Origin: Marinobacter sp. SS5-14b
Lineage (GTDB): Bacteria > Pseudomonadota > Gammaproteobacteria > Pseudomonadales > Oleiphilaceae
Assembly: GCF_030541005.1 (NCBI RefSeq)
Contig: NZ_JASSVM010000004.1
Span: 62,001-126,000, forward strand
DNA length: 64,000 nucleotides
Direction of reading: 5' to 3'
Under the pieces are notes generated by a model. The model saw only the letters and a list, made by a program, of their open reading frames with translations, had not been told where the DNA came from and did not search any database. Position 1 is the stretch's first letter. Every line of letters starts with the position of its first letter. Positions 17,838 to 28,255 of this stretch are shown piece after piece. The position numbers and the translations under genes were made by a program.

Positions 17838-19760
17838 ATGACCATACTGCAGCACTTCAAAGACCGGTATGAGCAGACTCAAGAGGAGGAATACTCCCTT
17901 GAAGAATACCTGGAGATCTGCAAAAAAGACCCGGCAGCCTACAGCACCGCCGCAGAGCGCATGCTGATTGCCATCGGCGAACCAGAACTGATCGACACCT
18001 CCCGTGACCCTCGCCTGTCACGCATCTTTTCCAACAAAGTCATCAAACGCTACCCTGAGTTTTCCGAGTTCTACGGCATGGAAGAAGCCGTGGAAAACAT
18101 CGTGTCTTTCTTCCGCCACGCCGCCCAGGGCCTGGAAGAAAAGAAACAGATTCTCTACCTGCTCGGCCCGGTCGGCGGAGGCAAATCTTCCCTGGCGGAA
18201 AAACTCAAGGCCTTGATGCAAAAAGTGCCCTTCTACGCCATCAAAGACTCCCCGGTGAACGAAAGCCCCCTGGGCCTGTTTGACCCGGACGAAGACGGCC
18301 CGATTCTGGAAGAAGAGTACGGCATTCCGGGCCGTTATCTGAAAAACATCATGTCGCCCTGGGCGGTCAAACGGCTGCACGAGTTCGGCGGCGACATCAG
18401 CCAGTTCCGGGTGGTGAAGCGCTACCCCTCGGTGCTGGATCAGATCGGCGTGTCCAAAACCGAGCCAGGCGACGACAACAACCAGGACATCTCGGCCCTG
18501 GTGGGCAAGGTCAACATCCGCATGCTGGAAGACTACTCCCAGGACGACCCGGATGCCTACAGCTTCAGCGGTGGCCTGTGCAAGGCTAACCAGGGCCTGA
18601 TGGAGTTTGTGGAGATGTTCAAGGCGCCCATCAAAGTGCTGCATCCACTGCTGACTGCAACCCAGGAAGGCAACTACAACACCACCGAAGGCATGGGGTC
18701 TGTGCCGTTCGATGGGGTGATCCTGGCCCACTCCAACGAATCCGAGTGGCAGACCTTCCGCAACAACAAGCACAACGAGGCCTTCCTGGACCGGGTGTAC
18801 ATCGTCAAAGTGCCTTACTGTGTCAGGGTTTCGGAAGAAATCGAAATCTACCGCAAGCTGCTGAAAAACAGCTCCCTGTCTGGCGCACCCTGCGCTCCGG
18901 ATACCTTGGATATGCTGGCCCAGTTCTCCGTGTTGTCGCGCATCAAAGAGCCGGAAAACTCCAGCATCTTCTCAAAAATGAAGGTGTACGACGGCCAGAG
19001 CATCAAAGACACGGATCCAAAAGCCAAATCCATTCAGGAATACCGGGATGCCGCCGGCGTGATGGAGGGCATGGATGGCCTGTCGACCCGCTTTGCTTTC
19101 AAGATTTTGTCCAAGGTGTTCAACTTCGACACCACCGAAATCGCCGCCAACCCGGTACACCTGCTGTACGTGCTGGAAAAGCAGATCGAGCAGGAACAGT
19201 ACGCCACCGAAATTCAGGAAAGATACCTGCGCTTTATCAAGGAATACCTGGCGCCTCACTACGTGCAGTTTATCGGCAAGGAAATCCAGACAGCCTATCT
19301 GGAAAGCTACAGTGAATACGGGCAGAACCTGTTCGACCGCTACGTCACCTATGCCGACTTGTGGATTCAGGACCAGGAATTCCGGGACCCGGAAACCGGC
19401 GAGATCCTGGACCGCTCCTCCATCAACGACGAGCTGGAGAAAATTGAGAAGCCTGCAGGCATCAGCAATCCCAAGGACTTCCGCAACGAAGTGGTCAACT
19501 TTGTGTTGCGCGCCCGGGCCAACAACCAGGGACAAAACCCGAGCTGGCTCAGTTACGAGAAACTGCGTAGTGTGATCGAGAAAAAAATGTTCTCGAACAC
19601 CGAAGACCTGCTGCCGGTGATCTCGTTCAATCCGAAGGCCAGTCAGGAAGACCAGAAGAAGCACAAGCAGTTTGTGGAACGCATGGTCGATCGTGGGTAC
19701 ACCGAGAAACAGGTCCGCTTGCTCGCCGAGTGGTATCTGCGTGTGCGTAAATCCCATTAA
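17838..19760 (+). CDS. prkA: PrkA-family serine protein kinase (YeaG-like)
   Basis: 640 residues, the standard length. An AAA+-like N-terminal part carries the Walker A loop [17 protein letters not shown] and the C-terminal part is the PrkA kinase domain. In enterobacteria YeaG acts in nutrient-stress adaptation; its substrates are poorly defined. The ATG at 17838 follows GAGGGG. It leads the conserved three-gene unit prkA-yeaH-spoVR, with 20 bases to yeaH. Confidence 0.95.
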   Translation: MTILQHFKDRYEQTQEEEYSLEEYLEICKKDPAAYSTAAERMLIAIGEPELIDTSRDPRLSRIFSNKVIKRYPEFSEFYGMEEAVENIVSFFRHAAQGLEEKKQILYLLGPVGGGKSSLAEKLKALMQKVPFYAIKDSPVNESPLGLFDPDEDGPILEEEYGIPGRYLKNIMSPWAVKRLHEFGGDISQFRVVKRYPSVLDQIGVSKTEPGDDNNQDISALVGKVNIRMLEDYSQDDPDAYSFSGGLCKANQGLMEFVEMFKAPIKVLHPLLTATQEGNYNTTEGMGSVPFDGVILAHSNESEWQTFRNNKHNEAFLDRVYIVKVPYCVRVSEEIEIYRKLLKNSSLSGAPCAPDTLDMLAQFSVLSRIKEPENSSIFSKMKVYDGQSIKDTDPKAKSIQEYRDAAGVMEGMDGLSTRFAFKILSKVFNFDTTEIAANPVHLLYVLEKQIEQEQYATEIQERYLRFIKEYLAPHYVQFIGKEIQTAYLESYSEYGQNLFDRYVTYADLWIQDQEFRDPETGEILDRSSINDELEKIEKPAGISNPKDFRNEVVNFVLRARANNQGQNPSWLSYEKLRSVIEKKMFSNTEDLLPVISFNPKASQEDQKKHKQFVERMVDRGYTEKQVRLLAEWYLRVRKSH

Positions 19761-19780
19761 CCGCCAGCGGGAGCAGTAAT

Positions 19781-21076
19781 ATGGGTATGACCCACATCGT
19801 CGACCGGCGCCTGAACGGCAAAAACAAGAGCGCAGTGAACCGGGAACGGTTCCTGCGCCGGTACCGCCATCACATCAAGAAAGCGGTGTCTGAGGCTGTC
19901 CAGAAACGCTCCATCACCGATATTGAACGGGGCGAAAAAGTCAGCATCCCGGCCCGGGACATCCAGGAACCCGTGTTTCATCACGGTCCGGGTGGCCGCC
20001 GTGAGGTCGTGCACCCCGGCAACCAGGAGTGGGTAGCCGGAGATACCATTCCCAAACCCGAGGGCGGTGGCGGCAAAGGTCAGGGCCAGGGGCAGGCCAG
20101 TCCGGACGGCGAAGGCATGGACGAATTCGCGTTCCAGATCACCCAGGAAGAGTTTCTGGAATTTCTGTTTGACGACCTTGAGCTGCCGAATCTGGCTCGC
20201 AAGAAGCTCAAAGATACCGAAGCCTTCAGCTACGTCCGCGCCGGCTTTACCAGCCAGGGCGTGCCCGCCAAACTGGATGTGGTGCGTTCAATGCGGGGCG
20301 CCCATGCTCGCCGACTTGGCCTGGGCGGCGCCCGTAAAAAGAAAATCAAGGATCTGGAAAAAGAGCTGGAAGCCTTGCAAACCGCGACTGAGGATCTGGA
20401 CCCTGCGTTCAGCCACCAAGACCAGATCAAAGTGCTGGAAGACGAAATTGCACGACTGAAAGCCAACGTCAAACGCATTCCCTTCATCGATGAGATCGAC
20501 CTGCGCTACCGTCAGCACCAGAAGCAGCCCAAACCGGCCACCAGTGCGGTGATGTTCTGCCTGATGGACGTGTCTGGCTCCATGACCCAGATGCACAAAG
20601 ACATCGCCAAACGTTTTTTCATCCTGCTCTATCTGTTCCTGAAGAAAAATTACAAGAAGATTGAGGTGGTGTTCATTCGCCACCACACCAGCGCCAAAGA
20701 AGTGGACGAAGAAGAGTTTTTCTACTCACGGGAAACCGGCGGCACCATCGTCTCCAGCGCCCTGAAACTGATGCATCGCATCATTGACGCCCGCTACTCA
20801 CCGGCGGAATGGAACATCTACGCTGCCCAGGCTTCCGACGGCGATAACTGGAACGACGATTCCCCGGTGTGCGGCAAACTGCTGGCCAACAGTATTCTGC
20901 CCCTGGTGCAGTATTACTCCTACATCGAGATTACCCCTCAGGACCACCAGATGCTCTGGTACGAGTACGAAAAAATCCTGGAGCAATTTCCCCAGAGTTT
21001 TGCCATGCAGCAAATTGCAGACCCAGCCGATATCTACCCGGTATTCCGACAGTTGTTCGAGAGGAAAGTGGCATGA
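19781..21076 (+). CDS. yeaH: DUF444 (YeaH-type) VWA-like protein
   Basis: 431 residues. The basic N-terminus ([31 protein letters not shown]) is typical of the family; the C-terminal half has a von Willebrand A-like fold with the metal-site motif DVSGSMTQ. Partner of the PrkA kinase in a widely conserved operon; exact function unknown. It overlaps the next gene by four bases (ATGA). Confidence 0.94.
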   Translation: MGMTHIVDRRLNGKNKSAVNRERFLRRYRHHIKKAVSEAVQKRSITDIERGEKVSIPARDIQEPVFHHGPGGRREVVHPGNQEWVAGDTIPKPEGGGGKGQGQGQASPDGEGMDEFAFQITQEEFLEFLFDDLELPNLARKKLKDTEAFSYVRAGFTSQGVPAKLDVVRSMRGAHARRLGLGGARKKKIKDLEKELEALQTATEDLDPAFSHQDQIKVLEDEIARLKANVKRIPFIDEIDLRYRQHQKQPKPATSAVMFCLMDVSGSMTQMHKDIAKRFFILLYLFLKKNYKKIEVVFIRHHTSAKEVDEEEFFYSRETGGTIVSSALKLMHRIIDARYSPAEWNIYAAQASDGDNWNDDSPVCGKLLANSILPLVQYYSYIEITPQDHQMLWYEYEKILEQFPQSFAMQQIADPADIYPVFRQLFERKVA

Positions 21077-22632
21077 GCAGCCTGATTGATCGCCCGAACG
21101 CACCGGAGCGCGAGCAACCCAAGGCAGGAACGCCCATTTCCACCGGCTCCGAGTGGACCTTCGAGCTGATCCAGAAGTACGACGAGGAAATCGCCAAGTG
21201 CGCGGCCGAGTTTGGCCTGGATACCTACCCGAACCAGGTAGAGGTGATTACCGCCGAGCAGATGATGGACGCCTACAGCTCCGTCGGTATGCCGGTGGGC
21301 TATCATCACTGGTCGTTCGGCAAACAGTTCTTGCAAACCTCCAAGGGCTACCAGCGCGGGCAGATGGGGCTGGCGTACGAGATTGTGATCAACTCCAACC
21401 CCTGCATTGCCTATCTGATGGAAGAGAACACCCTGCCCATGCAGGCGCTGGTGATTGCCCACGCCAGCTACGGCCACAACTCCTTTTTCAAAGGCAACTA
21501 CCTGTTCCGCACCTGGACCGACGCCAGCGCCATTATCGATTACCTGGTGTTCGCCCGGAACTATGTCTCCGAGTGTGAAGAACGCCACGGCGTGGACGCG
21601 GTCGAACAAATCCTCGACTCCTGCCATGCGCTAATGAACTATGGTGTGGACCGCTACAAGCGCCCATCACCCATCTCCGCTGCGGAAGAAGTGCTGCGCC
21701 AGAAAGAACGGGAAGAATACCAGCAACGCCGAATCAACGACCTGTGGCGCACGATTCCGAAGCCGGAAGAAGACGACGATCCGGTCAAGCGCAAGCCGCG
21801 CTTCCCGTCGGAGCCTCAGGAAAATCTGCTGTATTTCATCGAGAAAAACGCGCCCCTGCTGGAAACCTGGCAACGGGAGCTGGTGCGCATCGTGCGTAAG
21901 CTGGCCCAGTACTTTTACCCCCAGCGCCAGACCCAAGTGATGAACGAGGGCTGGGCTACCTTCTGGCACTACACCCTGCTGCACCGGATGTACGAGAAAG
22001 GCCTGGTCACCGATGGCTTCATGCTGGAATTCCTGCAAAGCCATACCGCTGTGGTGTACCAGCCACCGTTCAACAGCCCCTGGTATTCCGGCATCAATCC
22101 TTACACCCTGGGCTTTTCAATTTTCACCGACCTGCGGCGGATCTGCGAACACCCCACCGATGAAGACCGCGAATGGTTCCCGGACATCGCCGGCAAAGAC
22201 TGGCTGGAAACCCTGCATTTCGCCATGCGCAACTTCAAGGACGAGAGTTTTATCCAGCAGTTTCTGTCGCCCAAGGTGATGCGGGATTTGAAGCTGTTTG
22301 CCATTGAAAATGACGATCAGGAAGATCACTACACCGTCACCGCCATTCACGATGATCCGGGCTACCGAACGCTACGGGAGAAACTGGCGCGACAGTACAA
22401 CCTCAGTTATCGGGAACCAAACATTCAGGTGTGGAATGTGGATGTGCGTGGCGACCGCTCGCTCACTCTGCGCCACATTCCTGTCGACCGGGTGCCTCTG
22501 GGCAAGGAAACCGACGAAGTGCTCAGGCACGCGCACCGGTTGTGGGGCTTTACTGTGCACCTGGAGAGCGTGGATGAAGGCACAGTGGTCGAGGAACATC
22601 ACTGCCCCCCGGGAAGCACCGAAGAGGAGTGA
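21073..22632 (+). CDS. SpoVR-family protein (YcgB-like)
   Basis: 519 residues, third gene of the prkA-yeaH-spoVR unit. Family-typical segments: [60 protein letters not shown] and [14 protein letters not shown]. The function is unresolved; the Bacillus member affects spore cortex and the family occurs in many non-sporulating bacteria. I chose the ATG at 21073 because it overlaps the yeaH stop and follows AGAGGAAAG; a longer in-frame start lies inside yeaH. Confidence 0.94.
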   Translation: MSSLIDRPNAPEREQPKAGTPISTGSEWTFELIQKYDEEIAKCAAEFGLDTYPNQVEVITAEQMMDAYSSVGMPVGYHHWSFGKQFLQTSKGYQRGQMGLAYEIVINSNPCIAYLMEENTLPMQALVIAHASYGHNSFFKGNYLFRTWTDASAIIDYLVFARNYVSECEERHGVDAVEQILDSCHALMNYGVDRYKRPSPISAAEEVLRQKEREEYQQRRINDLWRTIPKPEEDDDPVKRKPRFPSEPQENLLYFIEKNAPLLETWQRELVRIVRKLAQYFYPQRQTQVMNEGWATFWHYTLLHRMYEKGLVTDGFMLEFLQSHTAVVYQPPFNSPWYSGINPYTLGFSIFTDLRRICEHPTDEDREWFPDIAGKDWLETLHFAMRNFKDESFIQQFLSPKVMRDLKLFAIENDDQEDHYTVTAIHDDPGYRTLREKLARQYNLSYREPNIQVWNVDVRGDRSLTLRHIPVDRVPLGKETDEVLRHAHRLWGFTVHLESVDEGTVVEEHHCPPGSTEEE

Positions 22633-22635
22633 CCG

Positions 22636-22652
22636 GCCCTCACATCGAGGGC
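22636..22652. terminator. Short hairpin between the convergent spoVR-like and BASS genes
   Basis: GCCCTC / GAGGGC, six base pairs with a five-base loop, in the seven-base gap between the two convergent stops and extending into the BASS gene. No T-run. May act as a bidirectional terminator. Confidence 0.3.
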
Positions 22653-23527
22653 GGCTTCAGATCGGTTTTGGGAATAATGCGGCGGCCATACATCGCCAAC
22701 AGGAAGCCGATGGGGAACATCAACACGCCATAAACCGCAGCCGGCACCGACATGGTGCTGGATTCGAGCAGGGTCAGAGTCACCATCAGGCCAATGGTGC
22801 CGTTTTTTACACCCAGCTCGACCGCAACGGCCAACGATTCACGTTGAGTCAGCCCTGCGAGGCGCCCCGCCAGCAGTCCCAACAGAATGCCTGCCACGTT
22901 CAACAAAATCGTGGCTGGCCCGGCCTGCTTGAGCAGATCCCACAACTGATCACGCACACCAAACACCAGCACCACAATCAGGGCCGCCAGAACAATCCCG
23001 CCAAACAGGCTGACAATGCTTTCCGCCTTGCGTGCCACCTCCGGCTTGCGGGACCGCACCAGCATTCCGATCGCTACCGGGAACAACACGATACCCACCA
23101 GCATGCCAATGGTCTTGCCCACCGGTAACACAATGTTCTCGCCTGCCCCCAGAAAATGTTGCAGCGCCATGTTGGTAAACAGGGGCAAGGTCAGAATCGT
23201 GATCAGGCTGGCGGAAACGGTGAGGACAATCGACAGGGCAATATTGCCCCGCGCCAGCAACACAAAGAGATTGGAGGTGGTCCCTCCCGGGCAGGCCGCA
23301 ATAATGACAAGACCCACGGCAATGGCGGGCGAAACACCGAACAGGTAGGCCAGCCCAAAGGCAACCATGGGCATCAGGAAAATCTGAGCAACCGTACCCA
23401 CCACCAGGCCGCGCGGATACACCGCCACCTGGCGAAAATCCCTGACGGTCAGGGTCATGCCTATACCAATCATGATGATGAACAGCGATATCGGCAGACC
23501 TGCCGATATCAACGGGCTGGATTCCAC
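22640..23527 (-). CDS. Bile acid:sodium symporter (BASS) family transporter
   Basis: 295 residues with nine or ten predicted membrane helices. Family motifs ACPGGTTSNLF and ELGVKNGTIGLMV match the two unwound helices that bind sodium in this fold. In bacteria such carriers take up organic anions; the substrate is unknown here. Stand-alone gene; the 212 bases between it and the divergent acyltransferase gene presumably hold both promoters. Confidence 0.9.
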   Translation of the reverse strand: MESSPLISAGLPISLFIIMIGIGMTLTVRDFRQVAVYPRGLVVGTVAQIFLMPMVAFGLAYLFGVSPAIAVGLVIIAACPGGTTSNLFVLLARGNIALSIVLTVSASLITILTLPLFTNMALQHFLGAGENIVLPVGKTIGMLVGIVLFPVAIGMLVRSRKPEVARKAESIVSLFGGIVLAALIVVLVFGVRDQLWDLLKQAGPATILLNVAGILLGLLAGRLAGLTQRESLAVAVELGVKNGTIGLMVTLTLLESSTMSVPAAVYGVLMFPIGFLLAMYGRRIIPKTDLKPPSM

Positions 23528-23739
23528 AAAACCTCCGGAAGTTATTGTTATTAAATTCTGTTGCCTGAAATTAGCACACTACCCACCATATCGGGAGCGG
23601 CGATAAGCAACATTATGTAACGGTGAAATACTGCAAAAGTACACTGTTGCGACGGTGGTTCTGGTCGTCCAAACGGGCCTAAATCAGTATACTTGCAAGC
23701 AACAATCAAAATACGACGAATGGTGGAGATCACAAAGGA

Positions 23740-25167
23740 ATGAAACGTCTCAACACACTGGATGCCTCATGGCTGGCTGTGGAATCTGAAGACACTCCCA
23801 TGCACGTGGGCACGCTGCAGATTTTTTCATTACCAGACGATGCATCTGAGACCTTTCTGCGGGATATGGTTGCCCGCATGAAAGAAGCAGGCGATGTAGC
23901 AGCACCCTGGGGATACAAGCTGGCCTGGTCCGGCTTTCTCGGAAGATTGCTTGCGCCGGCCTGGAAGAAAGATAAGGACATCGATCTCGATTATCACGTC
24001 AGACACTCCGCCCTGCCTCGCCCTGGCGGCGAACGCGAACTGGGCATTCTGGTGTCACGCCTGCACTCCAACCCACTGGATTTTTCCCGGCCTCTCTGGG
24101 AATGCCACGTTATTGAAGGGCTGGAAAACAACCGGTTTGCCTTGTACACCAAAATGCACCATTCCATGATTGATGGTATCAGCGGTGTACGCCTGATGCA
24201 GCGCGTGCTGTCTTCAGATCCGGATCGCAAAAACATGCTACCGCCCTGGACGGTTCGGCCTGAAAAACGCCGAGGCAGCAAAGCCGACAAAGAAGCCAGT
24301 GTTCCAGGTGCCGTCTCACAGGCCATGGATGCCCTGAAACTGCAGGCCGATATGGCACCGCGCTTATGGCAAGCCGGTAACCGGCTGGTGCACTCGGTGC
24401 GTCATCCGGAAGATGGTCTGACAGCACCCTTTACCGGCCCGGTTTCCATCCTGAACCATCGGGTGACGGGTCAGCGTCGGTTTGCGACACAGCACTATCA
24501 GCTGGAAAAGCTCAAAGCGCTGGCTCACGCCTCCGGTGGATCTCTGAACGATATCGTGTTGTACCTGTGCGGCACGGCCCTGCGCCGCTTCCTGCTGGAA
24601 CAGGACAGCCTGCCCGACACCCCTTTAACGGCGGGCATTCCGGTCAACATCCGGCCGGCAGATGACCAGGGCACAGGCACCCAGATCAGCTTCATGATCG
24701 CCTCACTGGCCACCAACGAAGCCGACCCACTGAACCGCTTGCAGCAAATAAAGGAATCCAGCCGCAGGGCAAAGGAACATCTGCAGAAGTTGCCCAAAAG
24801 CGCTCTGACCCAATACACCATGCTGTTGATGTCGCCTTATATCCTGCAACTGATGTCTGGCCTGGGTGGGCGGATGCGGCCGGTTTTCAACGTGACCATC
24901 TCGAATGTGCCCGGCCCGGATCACACCCTTTACTACGAAGGCGCGAAGCTCGAGGCAACCTATCCGGTGTCACTGATCGCCCATGGCGGCGCGCTGAACA
25001 TTACCTGCCTGAGTTACGCGGGCTCGCTCAACTTCGGTTACACCGGGTGCCGGGATACCCTTCCGAGCATGCAAAAGCTGGCGGTGTACACAGGGGAAGC
25101 ACTCGATGAACTCGAAGCCCTGGTTATGCCACCAAAACCAAAGCGGGTAAGAACGAAAAAACCCTGA
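23740..25167 (+). CDS. Wax ester synthase / acyl-CoA:diacylglycerol acyltransferase (WS/DGAT)
   Basis: 475 residues, standard for bifunctional WS/DGAT. It makes wax esters and/or triacylglycerol from acyl-CoA, a hallmark of Marinobacter and Acinetobacter. Seen: LDASWLAVESEDTPMHVG start, PLW motif at 118-120, catalytic HHSMIDG at 140-146, the LNDIVL motif, and NVTISNVPGP near the C-terminus. It is followed tail to tail by the DesT-like repressor, and the desaturase operon lies just beyond it, so storage-lipid synthesis and membrane desaturation genes sit together here. Confidence 0.95.
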   Translation: MKRLNTLDASWLAVESEDTPMHVGTLQIFSLPDDASETFLRDMVARMKEAGDVAAPWGYKLAWSGFLGRLLAPAWKKDKDIDLDYHVRHSALPRPGGERELGILVSRLHSNPLDFSRPLWECHVIEGLENNRFALYTKMHHSMIDGISGVRLMQRVLSSDPDRKNMLPPWTVRPEKRRGSKADKEASVPGAVSQAMDALKLQADMAPRLWQAGNRLVHSVRHPEDGLTAPFTGPVSILNHRVTGQRRFATQHYQLEKLKALAHASGGSLNDIVLYLCGTALRRFLLEQDSLPDTPLTAGIPVNIRPADDQGTGTQISFMIASLATNEADPLNRLQQIKESSRRAKEHLQKLPKSALTQYTMLLMSPYILQLMSGLGGRMRPVFNVTISNVPGPDHTLYYEGAKLEATYPVSLIAHGGALNITCLSYAGSLNFGYTGCRDTLPSMQKLAVYTGEALDELEALVMPPKPKRVRTKKP

Positions 25168-25209
25168 GCACCCGAAGCCAGGCGGAAAGCCTCAGGGCTC
25201 CGCCTGGCT
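25161..25209. terminator. Compound bidirectional terminator between the WS/DGAT and desT-like genes
   Basis: Two nested inverted repeats: perfect 11-base arms at 25176-25186 and 25199-25209, and CCCTGAG at 25162-25168 against CTCAGGG at 25191-25197. On the minus strand the second hairpin runs straight into six T residues, a good rho-independent terminator for the repressor gene. Confidence 0.6.
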
Positions 25210-25827
25210 CCTTTGCCAGTGTCCGGCACCGATAAAAATCATTTGCAGAAAACGAGTAGTACGCTTGCGCACCTGGCCGATCTGGTAATCATCGTCCGCT
25301 GAAATACTGAGTAAATCGGTCAGACTGAACGCCACCGTTCGCACAATCAGATCGCAGGTCATATCAAGATCCGCATCGCTCAGGTGCTCCATCAACCGGA
25401 GCCTGCGCAGATCGTTGGCAAGCTCGCTGGCAAAGAAGCGCATTTCACTGCGGATACCCTCCTGAACCGCGCGACTCTCCCCCGCAAGGCCCTGCGCCAT
25501 AAACAGAAAGAAGCTGCGATTGGCCTGAGCATGAGCAACAAAAATCCCGACTGACTCTTCAATCAGCTTGTCAGCCTGAAGCACATTGGCACGGGCTTCC
25601 CGCATCATACGCCTCAACACCAGGCCCAGCTCATCGACCAACTGCAGCCCCAGATCGTCCACGCTGCGGAAATGCCGATAAAATGACGTCGGCACCACGC
25701 CCGCCTGCCGGGTTACTTCCCGAATGCCGATGCTGGCAAAATGCCGCCCTTTACCAACCAGCTCCAGTGCCGCGCTCATCAACTTGTCCCGGGTCTCACC
25801 CGGCCTTCTTCTTTGTTTATCTGCCAT
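25192..25827 (-). CDS. TetR-family repressor of fatty-acid desaturation (DesT/FabR-like)
   Basis: 211 residues. N-terminal TetR DNA-binding helix-turn-helix (IGIREVTRQAGVVPTSFYRHFRSVDDL) with the FabR/DesT-type V-x-TSFYRHF recognition helix, then an all-helical acyl-CoA-binding domain. In Pseudomonas aeruginosa DesT senses the saturated to unsaturated acyl-CoA ratio and represses desCB; the same divergent gene order occurs here. I chose the ATG at 25827; a longer version starting at a GTG at 25869 would begin inside an operator-like palindrome. Confidence 0.85.
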   Translation of the reverse strand: MADKQRRRPGETRDKLMSAALELVGKGRHFASIGIREVTRQAGVVPTSFYRHFRSVDDLGLQLVDELGLVLRRMMREARANVLQADKLIEESVGIFVAHAQANRSFFLFMAQGLAGESRAVQEGIRSEMRFFASELANDLRRLRLMEHLSDADLDMTCDLIVRTVAFSLTDLLSISADDDYQIGQVRKRTTRFLQMIFIGAGHWQRSQAEP

Positions 25828-25861
25828 CGTTTCGCCTGTACCACGCTCACCAGGTTCACAA

Positions 25862-25869
25862 GTGTACAC
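25862..25869. promoter_or_regulatory. Operator-like palindrome upstream of the desT-like gene
   Basis: GTGTACAC, the same half-site sequence as the two larger operators upstream of the desC-like gene, 35 bases before the repressor start. It could mediate autoregulation. Eight bases alone is weak. Confidence 0.35.
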
Positions 25870-25948
25870 ATTAGACCGGATAAAAACCGTCCAGGCTTGT
25901 CATTATGGGTCAACCGATAGCCGGGACCATTGTTCAGAGGCCGACTCG

Positions 25949-25966
25949 TGTGTACATTCGTACACA
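25949..25966. promoter_or_regulatory. DesT/FabR-type operator 1
   Basis: TGTGTAC-ATTC-GTACACA, a perfect inverted repeat with 7-base arms, 61 bases upstream of the desC-like start. Related in form to the FabR/DesT operators (inverted GTGAAC-type half-sites). A second imperfect copy follows with its centre 20 bases away. Confidence 0.65.
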
Positions 25967-25968
25967 TA

Positions 25969-25986
25969 AGTGAACAACTGTACACA
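25969..25986. promoter_or_regulatory. DesT/FabR-type operator 2 (imperfect)
   Basis: AGTGAAC-AACT-GTACACA: the left half resembles the Pseudomonas DesT half-site and the right half matches operator 1. The centre is 20 bases from operator 1, two helical turns, so both sites face the same side of the DNA. Confidence 0.5.
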
Positions 25987-26026
25987 TGACACTGTACCTG
26001 ACGCCTAACGAACACGGAGAACATCC

Positions 26027-27133
26027 ATGCTGGCAAGAATCACACACACCAAGGCCCTCCACTGGCTAGGCCGGCAATTACTGAATCGCGACAACCCGGC
26101 AGCCTACTTCGACCCGCTAGCCGAGGCGATCAACCCCATGTGGGTACAAGAGTACACACCCGCGATGGTGGAGCGCATCACGGCGGAAACCTCAGACACC
26201 AAAACCTTTGTTTTGAAACCCGCCAAGCGCTGGACCGGCTTCAAGGCCGGTCAGCATGTGAACATCTGTGCCGACATTGACGGCATTCGACGCACCCGGA
26301 CGTTCAGCCTGTCCAGCTCTCCCCTCCTTTGGGAAAGCGAAGGCCGGATTACTCTCACCATCAAGCGGCTACCGGGCGGCCTGGTAACCAACTGGCTGCA
26401 CGACTCGCTGAAGGATGGTGACGTCGTGGGTTTGACCGCAGCCTTCGGTGAATTCCTGATTCCAACACCGGCCAAACCGGTGCTGTTTGTCGCCGGTGGT
26501 AGCGGCATCACGCCGATTCTGAGCCAACTTGAAACCATGGCGGATCAGAATTACCGGGCACCGGTGACGCTGCTTTACTTCGTTCGCACACAGAGTGACG
26601 TGATTGCCGGAGAAAAATTGACCGCTCTGGCGGCACGCTATTCGGCCTTGTCCCTCAAGATCATTACAACTCACGAAGGTAAAGAACCGCGCTACCTCAA
26701 CGACAACGATCTTGCAACGGTACCAGGCCTGAAAGCTCGGGAAGTCTATCTATGCGGCCCGAAGGGCTTGATGGATCTGGCCAACGACCTGCTGCGCCAG
26801 CGTGGTCTGAAAGACACACAGATTCACAGCACCTTCTTTGCACCACCGGCACAAGCAAACCTCGACAACGATCAACTCGGTGGCGAAGTCACGTTCAGCT
26901 CCAGCAATCTGAAAGTCGGCTCAGAAGGCGACGCAAACTTGCTGGAAATAGCCGAAGCGGCCGGCCTTAAACCCCAACATGGCTGTCGCATGGGCATCTG
27001 CCACCAATGCAGCTGCCGGAAAACCAGCGGCACCGTGGTAAACCGTTTGACCGGCAAAGTGTCCGGCCCGGGCGAAGAAAGCGTCCAGCTTTGTGTTTCT
27101 GTACCCCAGGGCCCGGTTGCCCTGGATGTGTAA
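26027..27133 (+). CDS. desC: Flavodoxin/ferredoxin-type oxidoreductase feeding the desaturase (DesC-like)
   Basis: 368 residues: FAD-binding barrel (RRTRTFSLSSSP), NAD(P)H-binding domain (PVLFVAGGSGITPILSQLE, VYLCGPKGLMDL) and a C-terminal plant-type 2Fe-2S domain with Cys320, Cys325, Cys328 and Cys356 (CRMGICHQC ... LC). Expected to pass electrons from NADPH to the desaturase encoded 48 bases downstream, as DesC does for DesB in P. aeruginosa. Probably repressed by the divergent TetR protein. Confidence 0.88.
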   Translation: MLARITHTKALHWLGRQLLNRDNPAAYFDPLAEAINPMWVQEYTPAMVERITAETSDTKTFVLKPAKRWTGFKAGQHVNICADIDGIRRTRTFSLSSSPLLWESEGRITLTIKRLPGGLVTNWLHDSLKDGDVVGLTAAFGEFLIPTPAKPVLFVAGGSGITPILSQLETMADQNYRAPVTLLYFVRTQSDVIAGEKLTALAARYSALSLKIITTHEGKEPRYLNDNDLATVPGLKAREVYLCGPKGLMDLANDLLRQRGLKDTQIHSTFFAPPAQANLDNDQLGGEVTFSSSNLKVGSEGDANLLEIAEAAGLKPQHGCRMGICHQCSCRKTSGTVVNRLTGKVSGPGEESVQLCVSVPQGPVALDV

Positions 27134-27181
27134 CCCCGAATTTTCTTGCACTGCGGCCCGGCTGGCCGCAAGGAGTAGACG

Positions 27182-28255
27182 ATGAAAAAATTGAATGAAA
27201 GTCAGCTGAACGAGCTCCAGAACGATCTGGACGCTATCCGAAATGACGTGCTGGCCGACATTGGTGAGCGGGATGCCAAGTACATTCGCCGCATCATCCG
27301 TTTGCACCGTACGCTGGAAATCGGTGGCCGGGTGATGATGCCTTTCGGCTTTATTCCACCGGTGTTTATCGCCGCAACCGCTTCGCTGGGCATCGCCAAG
27401 ATCCTGGAAAACATGGAAATTGGCCACAACGTGATGCACGGCCAGTACGACTGGATGAACGACCCCAGCCTGAACTCACAGACCTACGAGTGGGATACTG
27501 TGTGCACCAGCGACTCCTGGCGCCGAACCCACAACTACGAGCACCACACCTACACCAACATTATCGGCAAAGACCGGGACTATGGGTACGCGGTGCTGCG
27601 TCTGAACGACGATGAGCCCTGGAAGCCCTGGCATTCGCTGCAGTTTATCAATTACATCTTGCTGAGCGTGCTGTTCCAATGGGGGGTAGGTGTGCATGAA
27701 CTGGAAACAGAAAAACTGATGCGTCGTGAAATCAGCTGGCGCGACAAGCTGCCTTTTCTGAAGCAAGCTGCGCGAAAGGGTGGCCGTCAAGCGTTCAAGG
27801 ACTACGTTTTCTTCCCGGTGCTGACCTTGCCGGTCGCTCCAATTGTTCTGGCCGGGAATGTCGGCGCGAACCTGATTCGAAACCTGTGGGCATCGACGGT
27901 TATTTTCTGCGGCCACTTTACCCAGGATGCAGAAACCTTTACCGAGAAAGAGTGTGAAGGAGAAAGCAAAGGTCACTGGTACCTGCGCCAACTGACCGGA
28001 TCATCCAATTTTACCGGGGGAAAATGGCTGCATGTGCTGAGCGGGCACCTGAGTTATCAGGTGGAACATCACGTATTTCCTGATCTGCCAGCGCATCGCT
28101 ACCCGGAAATATCAGAGAAAGTTCAGGCGGTATGCCAAAAACACGGCATCCCCTACAACACCGGTTCATTCTCGAAACAATACAGCACCGTGGTGAAGCG
28201 GATTCTCAGATACTCTTTGCCAGAACGATTGATCGGCAGTGCCGCTAGGGCGTAA
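27182..28255 (+). CDS. desB: Fatty-acid (acyl-CoA delta-9 type) desaturase, DesB-like
   Basis: 357 residues, membrane-bound di-iron desaturase. Three histidine boxes are visible: HNVMH at 82-86, HNYEHH at 117-122 and QVEHH at 293-297, with hydrophobic segments between them. It would introduce a double bond into saturated acyl chains using oxygen and electrons from the DesC-like protein. The symbol is by synteny and similarity to Pseudomonas desCB. Its stop overlaps the convergent diguanylate cyclase gene by 11 bases. Confidence 0.88.
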   Translation: MKKLNESQLNELQNDLDAIRNDVLADIGERDAKYIRRIIRLHRTLEIGGRVMMPFGFIPPVFIAATASLGIAKILENMEIGHNVMHGQYDWMNDPSLNSQTYEWDTVCTSDSWRRTHNYEHHTYTNIIGKDRDYGYAVLRLNDDEPWKPWHSLQFINYILLSVLFQWGVGVHELETEKLMRREISWRDKLPFLKQAARKGGRQAFKDYVFFPVLTLPVAPIVLAGNVGANLIRNLWASTVIFCGHFTQDAETFTEKECEGESKGHWYLRQLTGSSNFTGGKWLHVLSGHLSYQVEHHVFPDLPAHRYPEISEKVQAVCQKHGIPYNTGSFSKQYSTVVKRILRYSLPERLIGSAARA

